This document shows, piece after piece, positions 42,617-49,873 of a DNA stretch of 64,000 bases. Within the stretch, counting starts at the first letter, position 1. Every line of letters starts with the position of its first letter. This DNA is from Anaerolineales bacterium (GTDB lineage: Bacteria; Chloroflexota; Anaerolineae; Aggregatilineales; J027). The stretch spans positions 682,001-746,000 of the forward strand of contig JACKCI010000001.1 in NCBI GenBank assembly GCA_020634155.1. Reading direction: 5' to 3'. Made by a program: the position numbers and the translations under genes. The notes below the pieces were generated by a model, which was not told the origin of the DNA, searched no databases, and was given only the letters and a program-made list of their open reading frames with translations.

Positions 42617-44358
42617 GCCAACACCTCCTCTAAACCGACTTTGAGCAACTGAGCAAAACGCGAGTCTGGGTCGTGTTCCAAGACTACTCGCTCACCATGT
42701 TCGGCAATGCGCCCATCTTCCATAATCATGATTTCATCGGCCCGCTCAACCGTTGCCAAGCGGTGGGCGATAATGATACCCGTGCGATTTTCCAGCAAGC
42801 GGTCAACAGCCCGTTCAATTAGGGTTTCGGTTACGGGGTCAAGGCGTGATGAGGCCTCATCCATAATCACCAATCCGGGGTCACGCAAGAAGACACGAGT
42901 AAAGGCCAGCAATTGCCCCTCACCTGCGGAAAGTCCTTTGCCGCTGTGTTCCAGTTCGGTATCCAGTCCATTCGGCAACCCCTCAATCCATGCGTGCAGG
43001 CCGAGCGTGTCAATCACCCGCATAATGGTCTCATCTGAAATGGTGCTATCGAAAAAGGTGATATTATCACGCACGGTTCCCCGAAAGAGTTGCACGTCTT
43101 GGGTCACCATCCCCACTCGCTGGCGGATATGCACTTGGTTGTCGTCGCGTATGTCGGTGCCGCCTAAGCGAATAGCCCCTTCGGTGACATCATAGAGACG
43201 GAATATCAGGCGGGCGATGGTCGATTTACCTGCACCCGTCCGCCCTAGCAGACCCAAGACCTTGCCGGGTTGCAGTGTAAAATCGACATCACTCAACACA
43301 CGGTCTTCGCCATTATAAGCAAAAGTGACATGATCGAATTGAACTTGCAACGACCCAGTGGGAACACTTGCAGAATCACCATCTATCACTTTACTGGTGC
43401 GCTGATACAGTTCTTGAATACGGATGATGCTGCCACCCGCCCGTTGCAAGTCTTGTAGTTGCTGGGTGATTTGCTCAAGGGGGCGAAAGAGGATGTCGGT
43501 ATAATAGACAATCACATAGGCCGTGCCCAATGAAATCAGATTGCTGTCAAACAGCCAATAGCCAACCGCTAAAGCCAACAGCAAATTGAAGGCCCGCATT
43601 TCACGCAAGACAAAGATTACCGAGAAGTTCACCCACCATGCGCGTTGCCAGCGCCTCACTCGGTTATCCAGATGTGCCCCAAAACGATGCTGTACATAGG
43701 GTTCGGCCCCGCTGGTGCGAATGTCCTCGGTACCCGCCAAACGCTCCTCTAAGAAGCCAAACACCTCCGCGCTTGCCTCATGGGCAGTACGCCAATAGGG
43801 AACGGCGATACTTCGCATTTTGGCGAGGATGAATAGCGTCAAACCCGCAAAGAGGCTGAAGGCTACCCCAACCCGCCAATCTTCCGCGAACAGTACCACC
43901 AGCGTCCCCGCTATCAGAATGAGGTTACCCAAAATCCGCACCGTGAATTGCGAAAAGAAGTTTGCTAGTGCGGTGACGTCGGTCTCAATACGCTCAATCA
44001 ACTCGCCCGGCGTCATGGTGTTATGAAAGGTCATATCCAAGTCAAGGCAATACATCGCCAAGTCGCGGCGCAAGTGGTTGGTGGCCTTCCACGCCACATC
44101 CTCGCTGAAATAGCTTGCTGAAACCGCGGTAACTTGTTGCACCAAGGCCATCGCCAAGAACAAAACCGCCGCAATCGTCAACGAGCGACCACTGCCGCCC
44201 TCGGTTGCGGTATCAATGAAATAACGAATAATCTGCGGGTTGACAATTTGCAGTGCAATACTTGCCAGAAGTAAGCCTGCCATCAATGCCGCCCGCCGCT
44301 TCAACGGTTTGAGATACTTGACCAGTAACTCCCAATATTGTTTCAGCGGAATGTTCAT
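42613..44358 (-). CDS. ABC exporter half-transporter, catalytic-site subunit
   Basis: 581 residues from the ATG at 44358 (ATGGAGCGAT upstream gives GGAG); the frame extends 23 codons further without a better site. Six helices (about 25-310), then Walker A GRTGAGKST, a non-consensus signature KGLSAGEGQ instead of LSGGQ, Walker B LVIMDEASSRLD with the catalytic Glu, and H-loop IIAHRLATVE. It makes the working ATP site together with the LSGGQ of the other subunit. It is preceded by a 341 bp gap and the C45 gene. Confidence 0.93.
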   Translation of the reverse strand: MNIPLKQYWELLVKYLKPLKRRAALMAGLLLASIALQIVNPQIIRYFIDTATEGGSGRSLTIAAVLFLAMALVQQVTAVSASYFSEDVAWKATNHLRRDLAMYCLDLDMTFHNTMTPGELIERIETDVTALANFFSQFTVRILGNLILIAGTLVVLFAEDWRVGVAFSLFAGLTLFILAKMRSIAVPYWRTAHEASAEVFGFLEERLAGTEDIRTSGAEPYVQHRFGAHLDNRVRRWQRAWWVNFSVIFVLREMRAFNLLLALAVGYWLFDSNLISLGTAYVIVYYTDILFRPLEQITQQLQDLQRAGGSIIRIQELYQRTSKVIDGDSASVPTGSLQVQFDHVTFAYNGEDRVLSDVDFTLQPGKVLGLLGRTGAGKSTIARLIFRLYDVTEGAIRLGGTDIRDDNQVHIRQRVGMVTQDVQLFRGTVRDNITFFDSTISDETIMRVIDTLGLHAWIEGLPNGLDTELEHSGKGLSAGEGQLLAFTRVFLRDPGLVIMDEASSRLDPVTETLIERAVDRLLENRTGIIIAHRLATVERADEIMIMEDGRIAEHGERVVLEHDPDSRFAQLLKVGLEEVLA

Positions 44359-44699
44359 ATCGCTCCATGCTATACAGTTGTCAAAAGCGGATAAATCAGA
44401 GATCAAGAACGACTCTGCGCTACGCAAGCAGCCGTTTGGACATGGCTACCGACGCAGGCCCGCGTTCCGTAGCCATGAATAAATAAGGCATCAACTACGG
44501 ATGGATTATGCACCCCAAATATGGAGAAGAGGATGGAACATGGAGACTTGCCTTCCAACTATTAAGGAACGTTAAGAGGTTAACACAGGTCATAAGCGCC
44601 TGTCAATGAAGCAAATAAAACAATGCAATATCCTATAGTCCGCCATCAAACGACAGACTACGCTTTACACTCTAATTTACTGGAAAGGCTGAGGTTCAA
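44359..44699. other. 341 bp gap between the ABC genes and the C45 gene, with a large dyad
   Basis: No convincing gene lies here. It holds an inverted repeat CATGGCTAC (44441-44449) / GTAGCCATG (44469-44477) with further partial pairing ACGC/GCGT inside, and a second, shorter dyad ACAGG-N9-CCTGT at about 44585-44603 overlapping TTGACA on the minus strand. No T-run follows the large dyad on either strand, so it looks more like an operator or RNA structure for the ABC genes than a terminator. Confidence 0.5.
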
Positions 44700-45788
44700 T
44701 TACAAAACGAGGCGCTCATATTCATTCTGATTCGGCAGCCCCCATACCCCCCACAACTCGCGGGTGGCAGGTCGCATAATCACCGCCCCACAGGTCTCAG
44801 AGTAAAAGGGTGGCTCTGACATCGAACAAACACTATAGGAAGCATCACTACGGTCACGGGTTAGCGTCATTAGCGTTTCGACGGTTACTGGGTGCTGATT
44901 AAGGTATTGCTCCGTGCGCTGAATACGGGTGTCCGAATCCTTGATCCAATCCTCCGCTAAGGGACGCTCAACGCTACGGCTCGGCGCATAGCGGCAGATG
45001 TTGGCATGGGCATAAACATCAATTGGCTCCACATGACAGACCGTTGGCATGGCCTCCACATTATAGCCGCGTCCTTCTGCATCAGTGATCACATAATTAT
45101 GCCCACCTGCCAACTTCGCGGAGGTGATACAGGCCAGCGCATCCTCAAGGTTAGCCTGCATCAAGACCTTGCGACAAACAAAAGGCCATGTTACGCCGAC
45201 TTGCCCATTCGCACTGGCAAGGTTATTGATACCAACGGCAATCCCCGCCTCGTTCATGCCAATCATGGCAAGGCACCCCGTCAATGTGAAGGCCATAAAA
45301 TCTGGCTCCCCTTTAGGCTTGCCATGCAACATCAACACATAAGGTGTCGCTGTGGCATGCATGTCCCACGTTTGGCCTAGCATGGCCTTGCCCTCCGCCG
45401 AGACATCACCGTTTACAAAGAATGTGGTGCATTCATTTCCGTAGATAGGGTGTCTGGGGGTGCGCTCAAGAGCATTATAGATAGTGTCAGCAATGTCGGT
45501 GAAGCCATTGGCAATGATTAGTTCGGGGAGAGTCAGGTCAGTTGCGGCTGCAAGCCCCGCCAATTGTTCCATCAACTCCGGGGCATAAGCGCGGTGGTCT
45601 TCGATACTCGCTTCAGCAAGCTCAAGCACATAATCAGTGGGGAGCGAGCGCCCTGTCCATGCTTCATCAGAGCAAAGGGCTACTCGCTCATGGGTCAATT
45701 CGCGTATCGAATCGGCATAGGCTATGCCGTGTTGGTATCCCATCTCATAATGGGTGCCGTGTATCTCCAGTATTCGCAGCCTAGGCAT
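44700..45788 (-). CDS. C45-family Ntn-hydrolase (acyl-CoA:6-APA acyltransferase-like)
   Basis: 362 residues. N-terminal GTHYEMGYQHG and the nucleophile C120 in IYGNECTTFFV match the C45 family, in which autocleavage exposes the cysteine as the new N terminus; GQTWDMH and NEAGIAVGINNL follow as usual. Bacterial members cleave or form amide bonds in acylated amino acids, penicillins or peptides. The ATG comes directly after the GNAT stop codon (TAG ATG), so the two are co-translated. The substrate may be linked to the GNAT reaction or the exporter downstream (inference). Confidence 0.9.
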   Translation of the reverse strand: MPRLRILEIHGTHYEMGYQHGIAYADSIRELTHERVALCSDEAWTGRSLPTDYVLELAEASIEDHRAYAPELMEQLAGLAAATDLTLPELIIANGFTDIADTIYNALERTPRHPIYGNECTTFFVNGDVSAEGKAMLGQTWDMHATATPYVLMLHGKPKGEPDFMAFTLTGCLAMIGMNEAGIAVGINNLASANGQVGVTWPFVCRKVLMQANLEDALACITSAKLAGGHNYVITDAEGRGYNVEAMPTVCHVEPIDVYAHANICRYAPSRSVERPLAEDWIKDSDTRIQRTEQYLNQHPVTVETLMTLTRDRSDASYSVCSMSEPPFYSETCGAVIMRPATRELWGVWGLPNQNEYERLVL

Positions 45789-46439
45789 CTATACCGCTAA
45801 TCCCATCCTCTCATAGTGGGGGTTGTCCCAGACAATCAACATGGCATTGTTATGCGGTGGGGCATCTGTAGTGTAGTTCTCAATAAAACCACCAGATCGG
45901 AAGCCACGATTCAATTGCATAGTAATCGTCGGGTCTTGTAGCTCACCTCGTGTGACCTTCTCAGCATAAACACGCGGGGACATCTGGCGTTGATATTTGT
46001 GGTAACCTGCCAGCATTCCACCTGCAAAAAAGCCACGCAAATTAAGGCGTTTGACCAGATTAAAGCGGGCACGATACATCCGTGTGCCAATTCCACGTCG
46101 TCGATAGTTGGGGTGGATAAAAAAGTCAACACCATACAGCCACTCCCCACGAGAGGCATAATTGCGGAATGCAAAGCCGCCGATGGCCTCTAGCCAAGAT
46201 TGTGGACGTTCATAGGGAGTATGGCTGGTTCGCATGGTAATAGCATAACCAACCACCTGCTCTTTTTCAAGCGCCACAAAAACCCCTTCAGGGAAGCGGC
46301 GGATATAGGCAGCGATGGCCTCGGCGGGCATTACCAATTCATGTGTTTCATCAGGCGCGAGGTCATACCACAGGCGAATAAGATTATGAATAGCATCCCC
46401 GTGCTGGGAACGCGCATTTTCGATGTGAATAGCAAACAT
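45789..46439 (-). CDS. GNAT acetyltransferase A (paralogue of GNAT B)
   Basis: 216 residues with AAGGAGA 7 bases before the ATG. The GNAT core is FFIHPNYRRRGIGTRMYRARFNL, with acetyl-CoA loop RRRGIGT, and it is followed by LNLRGFFAGGMLAGYHKYQ. GNAT B (46779-47441) shares almost every motif: RRFPEG, YAITMRT/FAITMRT, SWLEAIG, GEWLYGV, FIHP-YR, RLNLRGFFAGGML, NRGFR, IENYT, AMLIVWDNPHY. A 38-residue ORF lies 106 bases upstream and its 3' flank can pair with the ribosome binding site. Substrate unknown. Confidence 0.92.
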   Translation of the reverse strand: MFAIHIENARSQHGDAIHNLIRLWYDLAPDETHELVMPAEAIAAYIRRFPEGVFVALEKEQVVGYAITMRTSHTPYERPQSWLEAIGGFAFRNYASRGEWLYGVDFFIHPNYRRRGIGTRMYRARFNLVKRLNLRGFFAGGMLAGYHKYQRQMSPRVYAEKVTRGELQDPTITMQLNRGFRSGGFIENYTTDAPPHNNAMLIVWDNPHYERMGLAV

Positions 46440-46545
46440 GCGTTGTTCTCCTTGAACAGACAGGCAGTTATAAGCGCTAGAATTGGACGGCAGTCGGAAG
46501 CGAAAACGATAGCTGATTCAGGCTGTTGTCAGGGAGAGCAAACAA
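46440..46545 (-). promoter_or_regulatory. Putative translational attenuator of GNAT A
   Basis: Directly after the stop codon of the short ORF the minus-strand RNA reads UUGUU (46545-46541), UGC, UCUCC (46537-46533), and then AACAG (46527-46523). The RNA before the GNAT start reads CUGUU (46459-46455), CAA, GGAGA (46451-46447), then ACAA (46446-46443). These arms pair in register: AACAG/CUGUU, UCUCC/GGAGA and UUGU/ACAA. The helix would hide the Shine-Dalgarno sequence, and a ribosome at the short ORF stop would open it. Pairing is seen; regulation is inferred. Confidence 0.6.
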
Positions 46546-46662
46546 TCACGCAAAGTGGGCAGGGTATTTGTGGAGATTCTGCAATTGGCGAATCAAAGAA
46601 CGGGCCAGTTCTGATGTGGTGCCGAAGGTACGAACAGTCCTTCGGGGTCGCAAGCGAAGCAT
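46546..46662 (-). CDS. 38-residue ORF A, leader peptide or small protein
   Basis: Starts at an ATG behind AAAGAAGGA and ends in TGA 106 bases before GNAT A. Basic N terminus (MLRLRPRRTVR), then TFGTTSELARSLIRQL and the end HKYPAHFA. ORF B (47561-47677) has the same length, no indels and 25 of 38 identical residues; five codons differ only synonymously (for example ACC/ACT, CAA/CAG, CCT/CCC). The flanks are much less alike than the ORFs. This supports translation. It has no antitoxin-like DNA-binding fold, no Gly-Gly leader and no Cys. A leader peptide controlling GNAT translation fits best. Confidence 0.75.
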   Translation of the reverse strand: MLRLRPRRTVRTFGTTSELARSLIRQLQNLHKYPAHFA

Positions 46663-46699
46663 AAATTCCTTCTTTTTAACTCATTCTGCACCCACACCC

Positions 46700-46729
46700 A
46701 TCTTACCCAAAGGCAGGGCTGGGTGTCAA
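46700..46729 (-). promoter_or_regulatory. Promoter of the ORF A/GNAT A/C45 unit
   Basis: On the minus strand, consensus TTGACA (46724-46729), an 18-base spacer and TAAGAT (46700-46705). The leader to the short ORF would be about 30 bases. Confidence 0.6.
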
Positions 46730-46737
46730 AGCATTTT

Positions 46738-46765
46738 GGGCGCTTGCACAAAGCCACAAGCGCCC
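46738..46765. terminator. Hairpin downstream of GNAT B
   Basis: GGGCGCTTG and CAAGCGCCC form a perfect 9 bp stem with a 10-base loop, 13 bases after the GNAT B stop codon. It has no T-run on the minus strand. It lies just upstream of the -35 box of the next unit, so it probably ends the GNAT B transcript. Confidence 0.5.
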
Positions 46766-46778
46766 GTTGATTTCATTC

Positions 46779-47441
46779 TTAAGCAGCAACTTCAACCATC
46801 AATGGCTTGTAGTGGGGATTATCCCACACAATCAACATGGCATGGTTGAAGGGTGGAAGATCCGGCGTATAATTTTCAATCAACTGCACAGCGCGGAACC
46901 CTCGGTTCATCTGCATACTGACAGTTGGGTCATAAATTTCGCCCGTCATCACTTTGTAGGCATACTCGTGGATGTCCATATGGGGATGATATTTTTTATA
47001 CCCCATCAGCATCCCACCTGCAAAGAAGCCACGCAGGTTCAAGCGTTCAATAAGTTCAAAGCGCACCCTATACATCTGGGAGCCAATGCCCAATTTGCGA
47101 TAATCAGGGTGAATGAAAAACTCAACCCCATATAGCCACTCTCCGCCTGAGTCGTGGTTGCCGAGGCCAGTGTTACCAATCGCCTCTAGCCAAGATTTAG
47201 CAGGGCCTTCGGGATGTTGATTGGTTCGCATCGTAATAGCAAAACCAATCACCACTTCACCATCAAGAACCACAAATTGCCCTTCGGGGAAGCGACGAAT
47301 CTGCCGCGCAATGCTGCGGGCGGGCAAAATGCCCTTTTCATCATCATTGTCCTCGTCCATATCGCTGCTCCACCAGCGAATGAGTTGGTGTATTGCCAGA
47401 GCATGTTTAGGATGTGCGTTAGTAATGCGGATATGTGTCAT
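46779..47441 (-). CDS. GNAT acetyltransferase B (paralogue of GNAT A)
   Basis: 220 residues, GGAGAGG before the ATG. GNAT core FFIHPDYRKLGIGSQMYRVRFEL followed by LNLRGFFAGGMLMGYKKY. The N-terminal acidic loop (SDMDEDNDDEKG) is specific to this copy. With GNAT A it is a tandem duplicate that includes the upstream 38-residue ORF and the control region, so the whole unit was copied. The two copies have drifted to different loops and ends, which suggests different substrates or regulation. Confidence 0.92.
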   Translation of the reverse strand: MTHIRITNAHPKHALAIHQLIRWWSSDMDEDNDDEKGILPARSIARQIRRFPEGQFVVLDGEVVIGFAITMRTNQHPEGPAKSWLEAIGNTGLGNHDSGGEWLYGVEFFIHPDYRKLGIGSQMYRVRFELIERLNLRGFFAGGMLMGYKKYHPHMDIHEYAYKVMTGEIYDPTVSMQMNRGFRAVQLIENYTPDLPPFNHAMLIVWDNPHYKPLMVEVAA

Positions 47442-47560
47442 GATAGCCTCTCCGTAACCAACGAAGATTGAAAAACAGATATAGGTAAACTTAAAATCGA
47501 ACGACAGACGGATCGAATATCGAAAGATATGACGCTGTTGGTTAGGAAAAGAGAGCTATC
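47442..47560 (-). promoter_or_regulatory. Putative translational attenuator of GNAT B
   Basis: Immediately after the short ORF stop the RNA reads GAUAGCUCUC (47560-47551) and, after UUUUCC, UAACCAAC (47544-47537). Before the GNAT start it reads GUUGGUUA (47462-47455), CG, GAGAG, G, CUAUC (47452-47442), directly followed by AUG. Pairing is perfect in three blocks of 8, 5 and 5 bp, and takes in the Shine-Dalgarno sequence up to the start codon. The arms differ from those of copy A but pair in the same place. Regulation is inferred. Confidence 0.65.
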
Positions 47561-47677
47561 TCACGCGAAGTGATTGGGGTATTTGTGGAGTTGTTCAAGC
47601 TGGCGAATCAAATAACGGGCAAATTCTGATGTGGTGCCGAAAGTATGAAACGACCTTCGGGCTTTAGAGGGAAACAT
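47561..47677 (-). CDS. 38-residue ORF B, leader peptide or small protein
   Basis: ATG behind AAAGAAGG with a 7-base gap, stop TGA 119 bases before GNAT B. Sequence starts MFPSKARRSFH and continues TFGTTSEFARYLIRQL to the end HKYPNHFA. It is the paralogue of ORF A with full-length alignment, identical blocks TFGTTSE, LIRQL, LHKYP and HFA, and differing basic N termini. Its stop codon abuts the left arm of the predicted attenuator. Whether the peptide acts as such or only its translation matters is open. Confidence 0.75.
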   Translation of the reverse strand: MFPSKARRSFHTFGTTSEFARYLIRQLEQLHKYPNHFA

Positions 47678-47712
47678 GATAACCTTCTTTGAACTTGTTT
47701 TCTCCCTACCAT

Positions 47713-47742
47713 ATGATAAGCGAATTTAATATTTAAAGTCAA
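47713..47742 (-). promoter_or_regulatory. Promoter of the ORF B/GNAT B unit
   Basis: On the minus strand, TTGACT (47737-47742), an 18-base spacer and TATCAT (47713-47718). It lies 36 bases before the short ORF start. Confidence 0.6.
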
Positions 47743-47761
47743 GCACCCAATCTGGCTTATT

Positions 47762-48148
47762 TTAGACCAGTTCGACTAATAGCCGAACCCGTGCAAAACC
47801 AATCACATCACCAGACGTTAACTGGGTGGGCTGTTCAATCTGTTGGCTATTCAATAACACCGTACCATTCAAGATTTCCAGCCACCATTGTCCACTGCGC
47901 CATGTGACTTGGGCACGGTCATCGGATTGCTCATCAGGTACTAGGGTGGTCATCGGCAACAAAGCCCAACTCTGCCCGACGCGAATGGTCGCCACATCAC
48001 TAGTCAAGACAATTAAACGGCCTCGACGCTCATCAGCTTGGGCCGCCGCCAATTGCTGGTCACGCCATAGCATAAAACCTACTGCTCCAATGAACAGCAG
48101 CAGGCAAGCACTTGCGCCTAGTCGTAAAATGAGCAAGACCCATTCCAT
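47762..48148 (-). CDS. Membrane-anchored FHA domain protein
   Basis: 128 residues from the ATG 7 bases behind GAGGA. Residues 5-27 are a signal anchor (LRLGASACLLLFIGAVGFML). The rest has the FHA layout: GRLIVLTSD, RVGQSWALLP, ARVTW-type strand with WWLEILNGTVLLNSQQIEQPTQLTSGDVIGFARVRLLVE, i.e. the late N-G-T-L-N and L-x-x-G-D-x-I strands. The usual GR-x-x-S-H of phosphothreonine-binding FHA domains is not obvious, so binding is uncertain. Such genes occur near PBP/FtsW genes in related bacteria; here these lie 3 kb away. Confidence 0.75.
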   Translation of the reverse strand: MEWVLLILRLGASACLLLFIGAVGFMLWRDQQLAAAQADERRGRLIVLTSDVATIRVGQSWALLPMTTLVPDEQSDDRAQVTWRSGQWWLEILNGTVLLNSQQIEQPTQLTSGDVIGFARVRLLVELV

Positions 48149-48250
48149 TATCACATCCTCACCACATCCTTAACCTTAGCACACTTTCTTCAACAGAAAT
48201 GTGTTAGAAACCTCCGACATGCTTCCGTTCACAATCCGCCGAGTGATACA

Positions 48251-49873
48251 ATGAGAAACATGATTATCTTACCAGATTTCCGCATCCACCAACGTGATTA
48301 TTTGCTGAAAATCTCACGGGCCATTACCGCCCAATTAGATTTGCAGGTCGTCCTCCGTATGGTACTCGACGCTTCCATTGCCATGCTCGGTGGTGAGGTA
48401 GGCCTGATTGCGCTACGTGACCCCGATGGACAATTCAGCATCCAAGCGATGGTGGGAGTTGAGGCCGACCAAGCCGAACTCTTTGAGCCACTCTTGGAAC
48501 TTGCCAATAGCGACCCTGCTGAGTTTGAGTCGAATGAACTTCAACTACGGATGCGGCTGGTCTCCCGCAAACTGGATATGAATCTGCGGCAGGCCATCTC
48601 CTTGCCCATGAAAATCTCGGATAAGCCACTGGGGATTATCTACGTTTTCCGCCCCTACCCCGGCACCGCCACCCTTGATGACCTCCATATTCTGCAAAGT
48701 TTTGCTGACCAAGCGGCCATTGCCGTCCATAATGCAGGCCTCTATCAAGCCACCATTGCCGAAAAACAGCGCCTTGCTACGATTCTAGATTCAAGTGCCG
48801 ACGGGGTACTCATCCTCGACGCAGGCGGCAAAGTCTTACGCATCAATCCTGCCCTTGAACGCATGACCCAATGGGATGCACACTACGCAGTTGGGCGTAA
48901 ACACCGCGACATCATCCGTTGGGCTGATCCAGTACCCAAGCATACACTAGAAGCAGCCCTGCAAACCGATTGGCCCTTCAGCACCGACTATCCTAACCGC
49001 AGCACCGAGCCACCTGACACCTTTTATGTTGAAGGCGACCTTGAACGACTGGACGGCATGACCTTGAGTGTGGAAATCAAATATGCTCCCGTCTTCTTTG
49101 AAGATGGCAGCCTCCGTAACATCATCGCCAATGTGCGAGACATAACCCGCTTCCGCGAAGCTGAGGAGATGAAAAGTACATTTATCTCGGTCGTCTCCCA
49201 TGAACTCAAGACCCCTGTTGCACTCATTAAGGGTTATGCTGAGACCTTGCAACGCGATGATGCCCAATGGGATACAGCAACCATCAAGCGCGGCATGAAT
49301 ATCATCGTTGATGAAGCCGACCGCCTAACCGAATTAATTGAAAACCTGCTGATGGCCTCCAAGCTGCAAGTGGAAGGCATCGTTAATCTCAATGTCTATG
49401 AGGAAGTCGCCGTCGATCAACTGGCTGCCGCCGCTGTTGAGCGCTTCCAAACCCAGACCAATAAGCACACCTTTGTGCTAGATTTTGAGCGCTACTTCCC
49501 CACCATTGAGGCCGACCCCACCCGCCTACGCCACGTGCTGGATAACCTGATTTCCAATGCTATCAAATACTCGCCAGACGGTGGCACCATCACCATCGGG
49601 GGGCGCTTTGGCAGTGACCAAATCCAAGTCTATGTTCGTGATGAAGGTGTGGGATTAACACCAGAAGAGACCGAGCGCGTCTTTGAGCGCTTTTATCGCG
49701 CTAACCATGCCCGTACCCGCCACACCTCTGGAACTGGTCTTGGCTTATATTTGGTGCGTGCTATTATTGAGGCACATGGTGGGCGTATCTGGGCCACTGC
49801 CAGCAAGCCCGGCACCACCTTCACATTTACGTTACCCCTAAACGCAAAAAGGAAAGCGAATGGCAAGACCTAG
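48251..49873 (+). CDS. Soluble GAF-PAS sensor histidine kinase
   Basis: 540 residues. Residues 10-170 are a GAF domain (LQVVLRMVLDASIAML...FADQAAIAVHNAGLYQ), 175-300 a PAS domain (LATILDSSADGVLILDAGGKVLRINPAL), then HisKA with the phospho-acceptor H317 in VVSHELKTP, and HATPase with N box NLISNAIKYSPDGG, DEGVGL, and GTGLGLYLVR. No membrane segment, so it senses an internal signal. No response regulator is adjacent; the one at 59729 is a possible partner. It overlaps the CpXC gene by 14 bp. Confidence 0.94.
   Translation: MRNMIILPDFRIHQRDYLLKISRAITAQLDLQVVLRMVLDASIAMLGGEVGLIALRDPDGQFSIQAMVGVEADQAELFEPLLELANSDPAEFESNELQLRMRLVSRKLDMNLRQAISLPMKISDKPLGIIYVFRPYPGTATLDDLHILQSFADQAAIAVHNAGLYQATIAEKQRLATILDSSADGVLILDAGGKVLRINPALERMTQWDAHYAVGRKHRDIIRWADPVPKHTLEAALQTDWPFSTDYPNRSTEPPDTFYVEGDLERLDGMTLSVEIKYAPVFFEDGSLRNIIANVRDITRFREAEEMKSTFISVVSHELKTPVALIKGYAETLQRDDAQWDTATIKRGMNIIVDEADRLTELIENLLMASKLQVEGIVNLNVYEEVAVDQLAAAAVERFQTQTNKHTFVLDFERYFPTIEADPTRLRHVLDNLISNAIKYSPDGGTITIGGRFGSDQIQVYVRDEGVGLTPEETERVFERFYRANHARTRHTSGTGLGLYLVRAIIEAHGGRIWATASKPGTTFTFTLPLNAKRKANGKT

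Noticed and set aside
46200..46664. A 154-codon plus-strand frame across GNAT A and ORF A
   Set aside because: It covers both the coding part of GNAT A and the gap; the minus-strand 38-codon ORF is the one kept between the duplicates.
45789..47677. GNAT/short ORF as a toxin-antitoxin pair (TacT/AtaT type)
   Set aside because: The GNATs are longer than TacT-type toxins and the 38-residue ORFs have no ribbon-helix-helix or helix-turn-helix; the paired RNA arms fit attenuation better. Not fully excluded.
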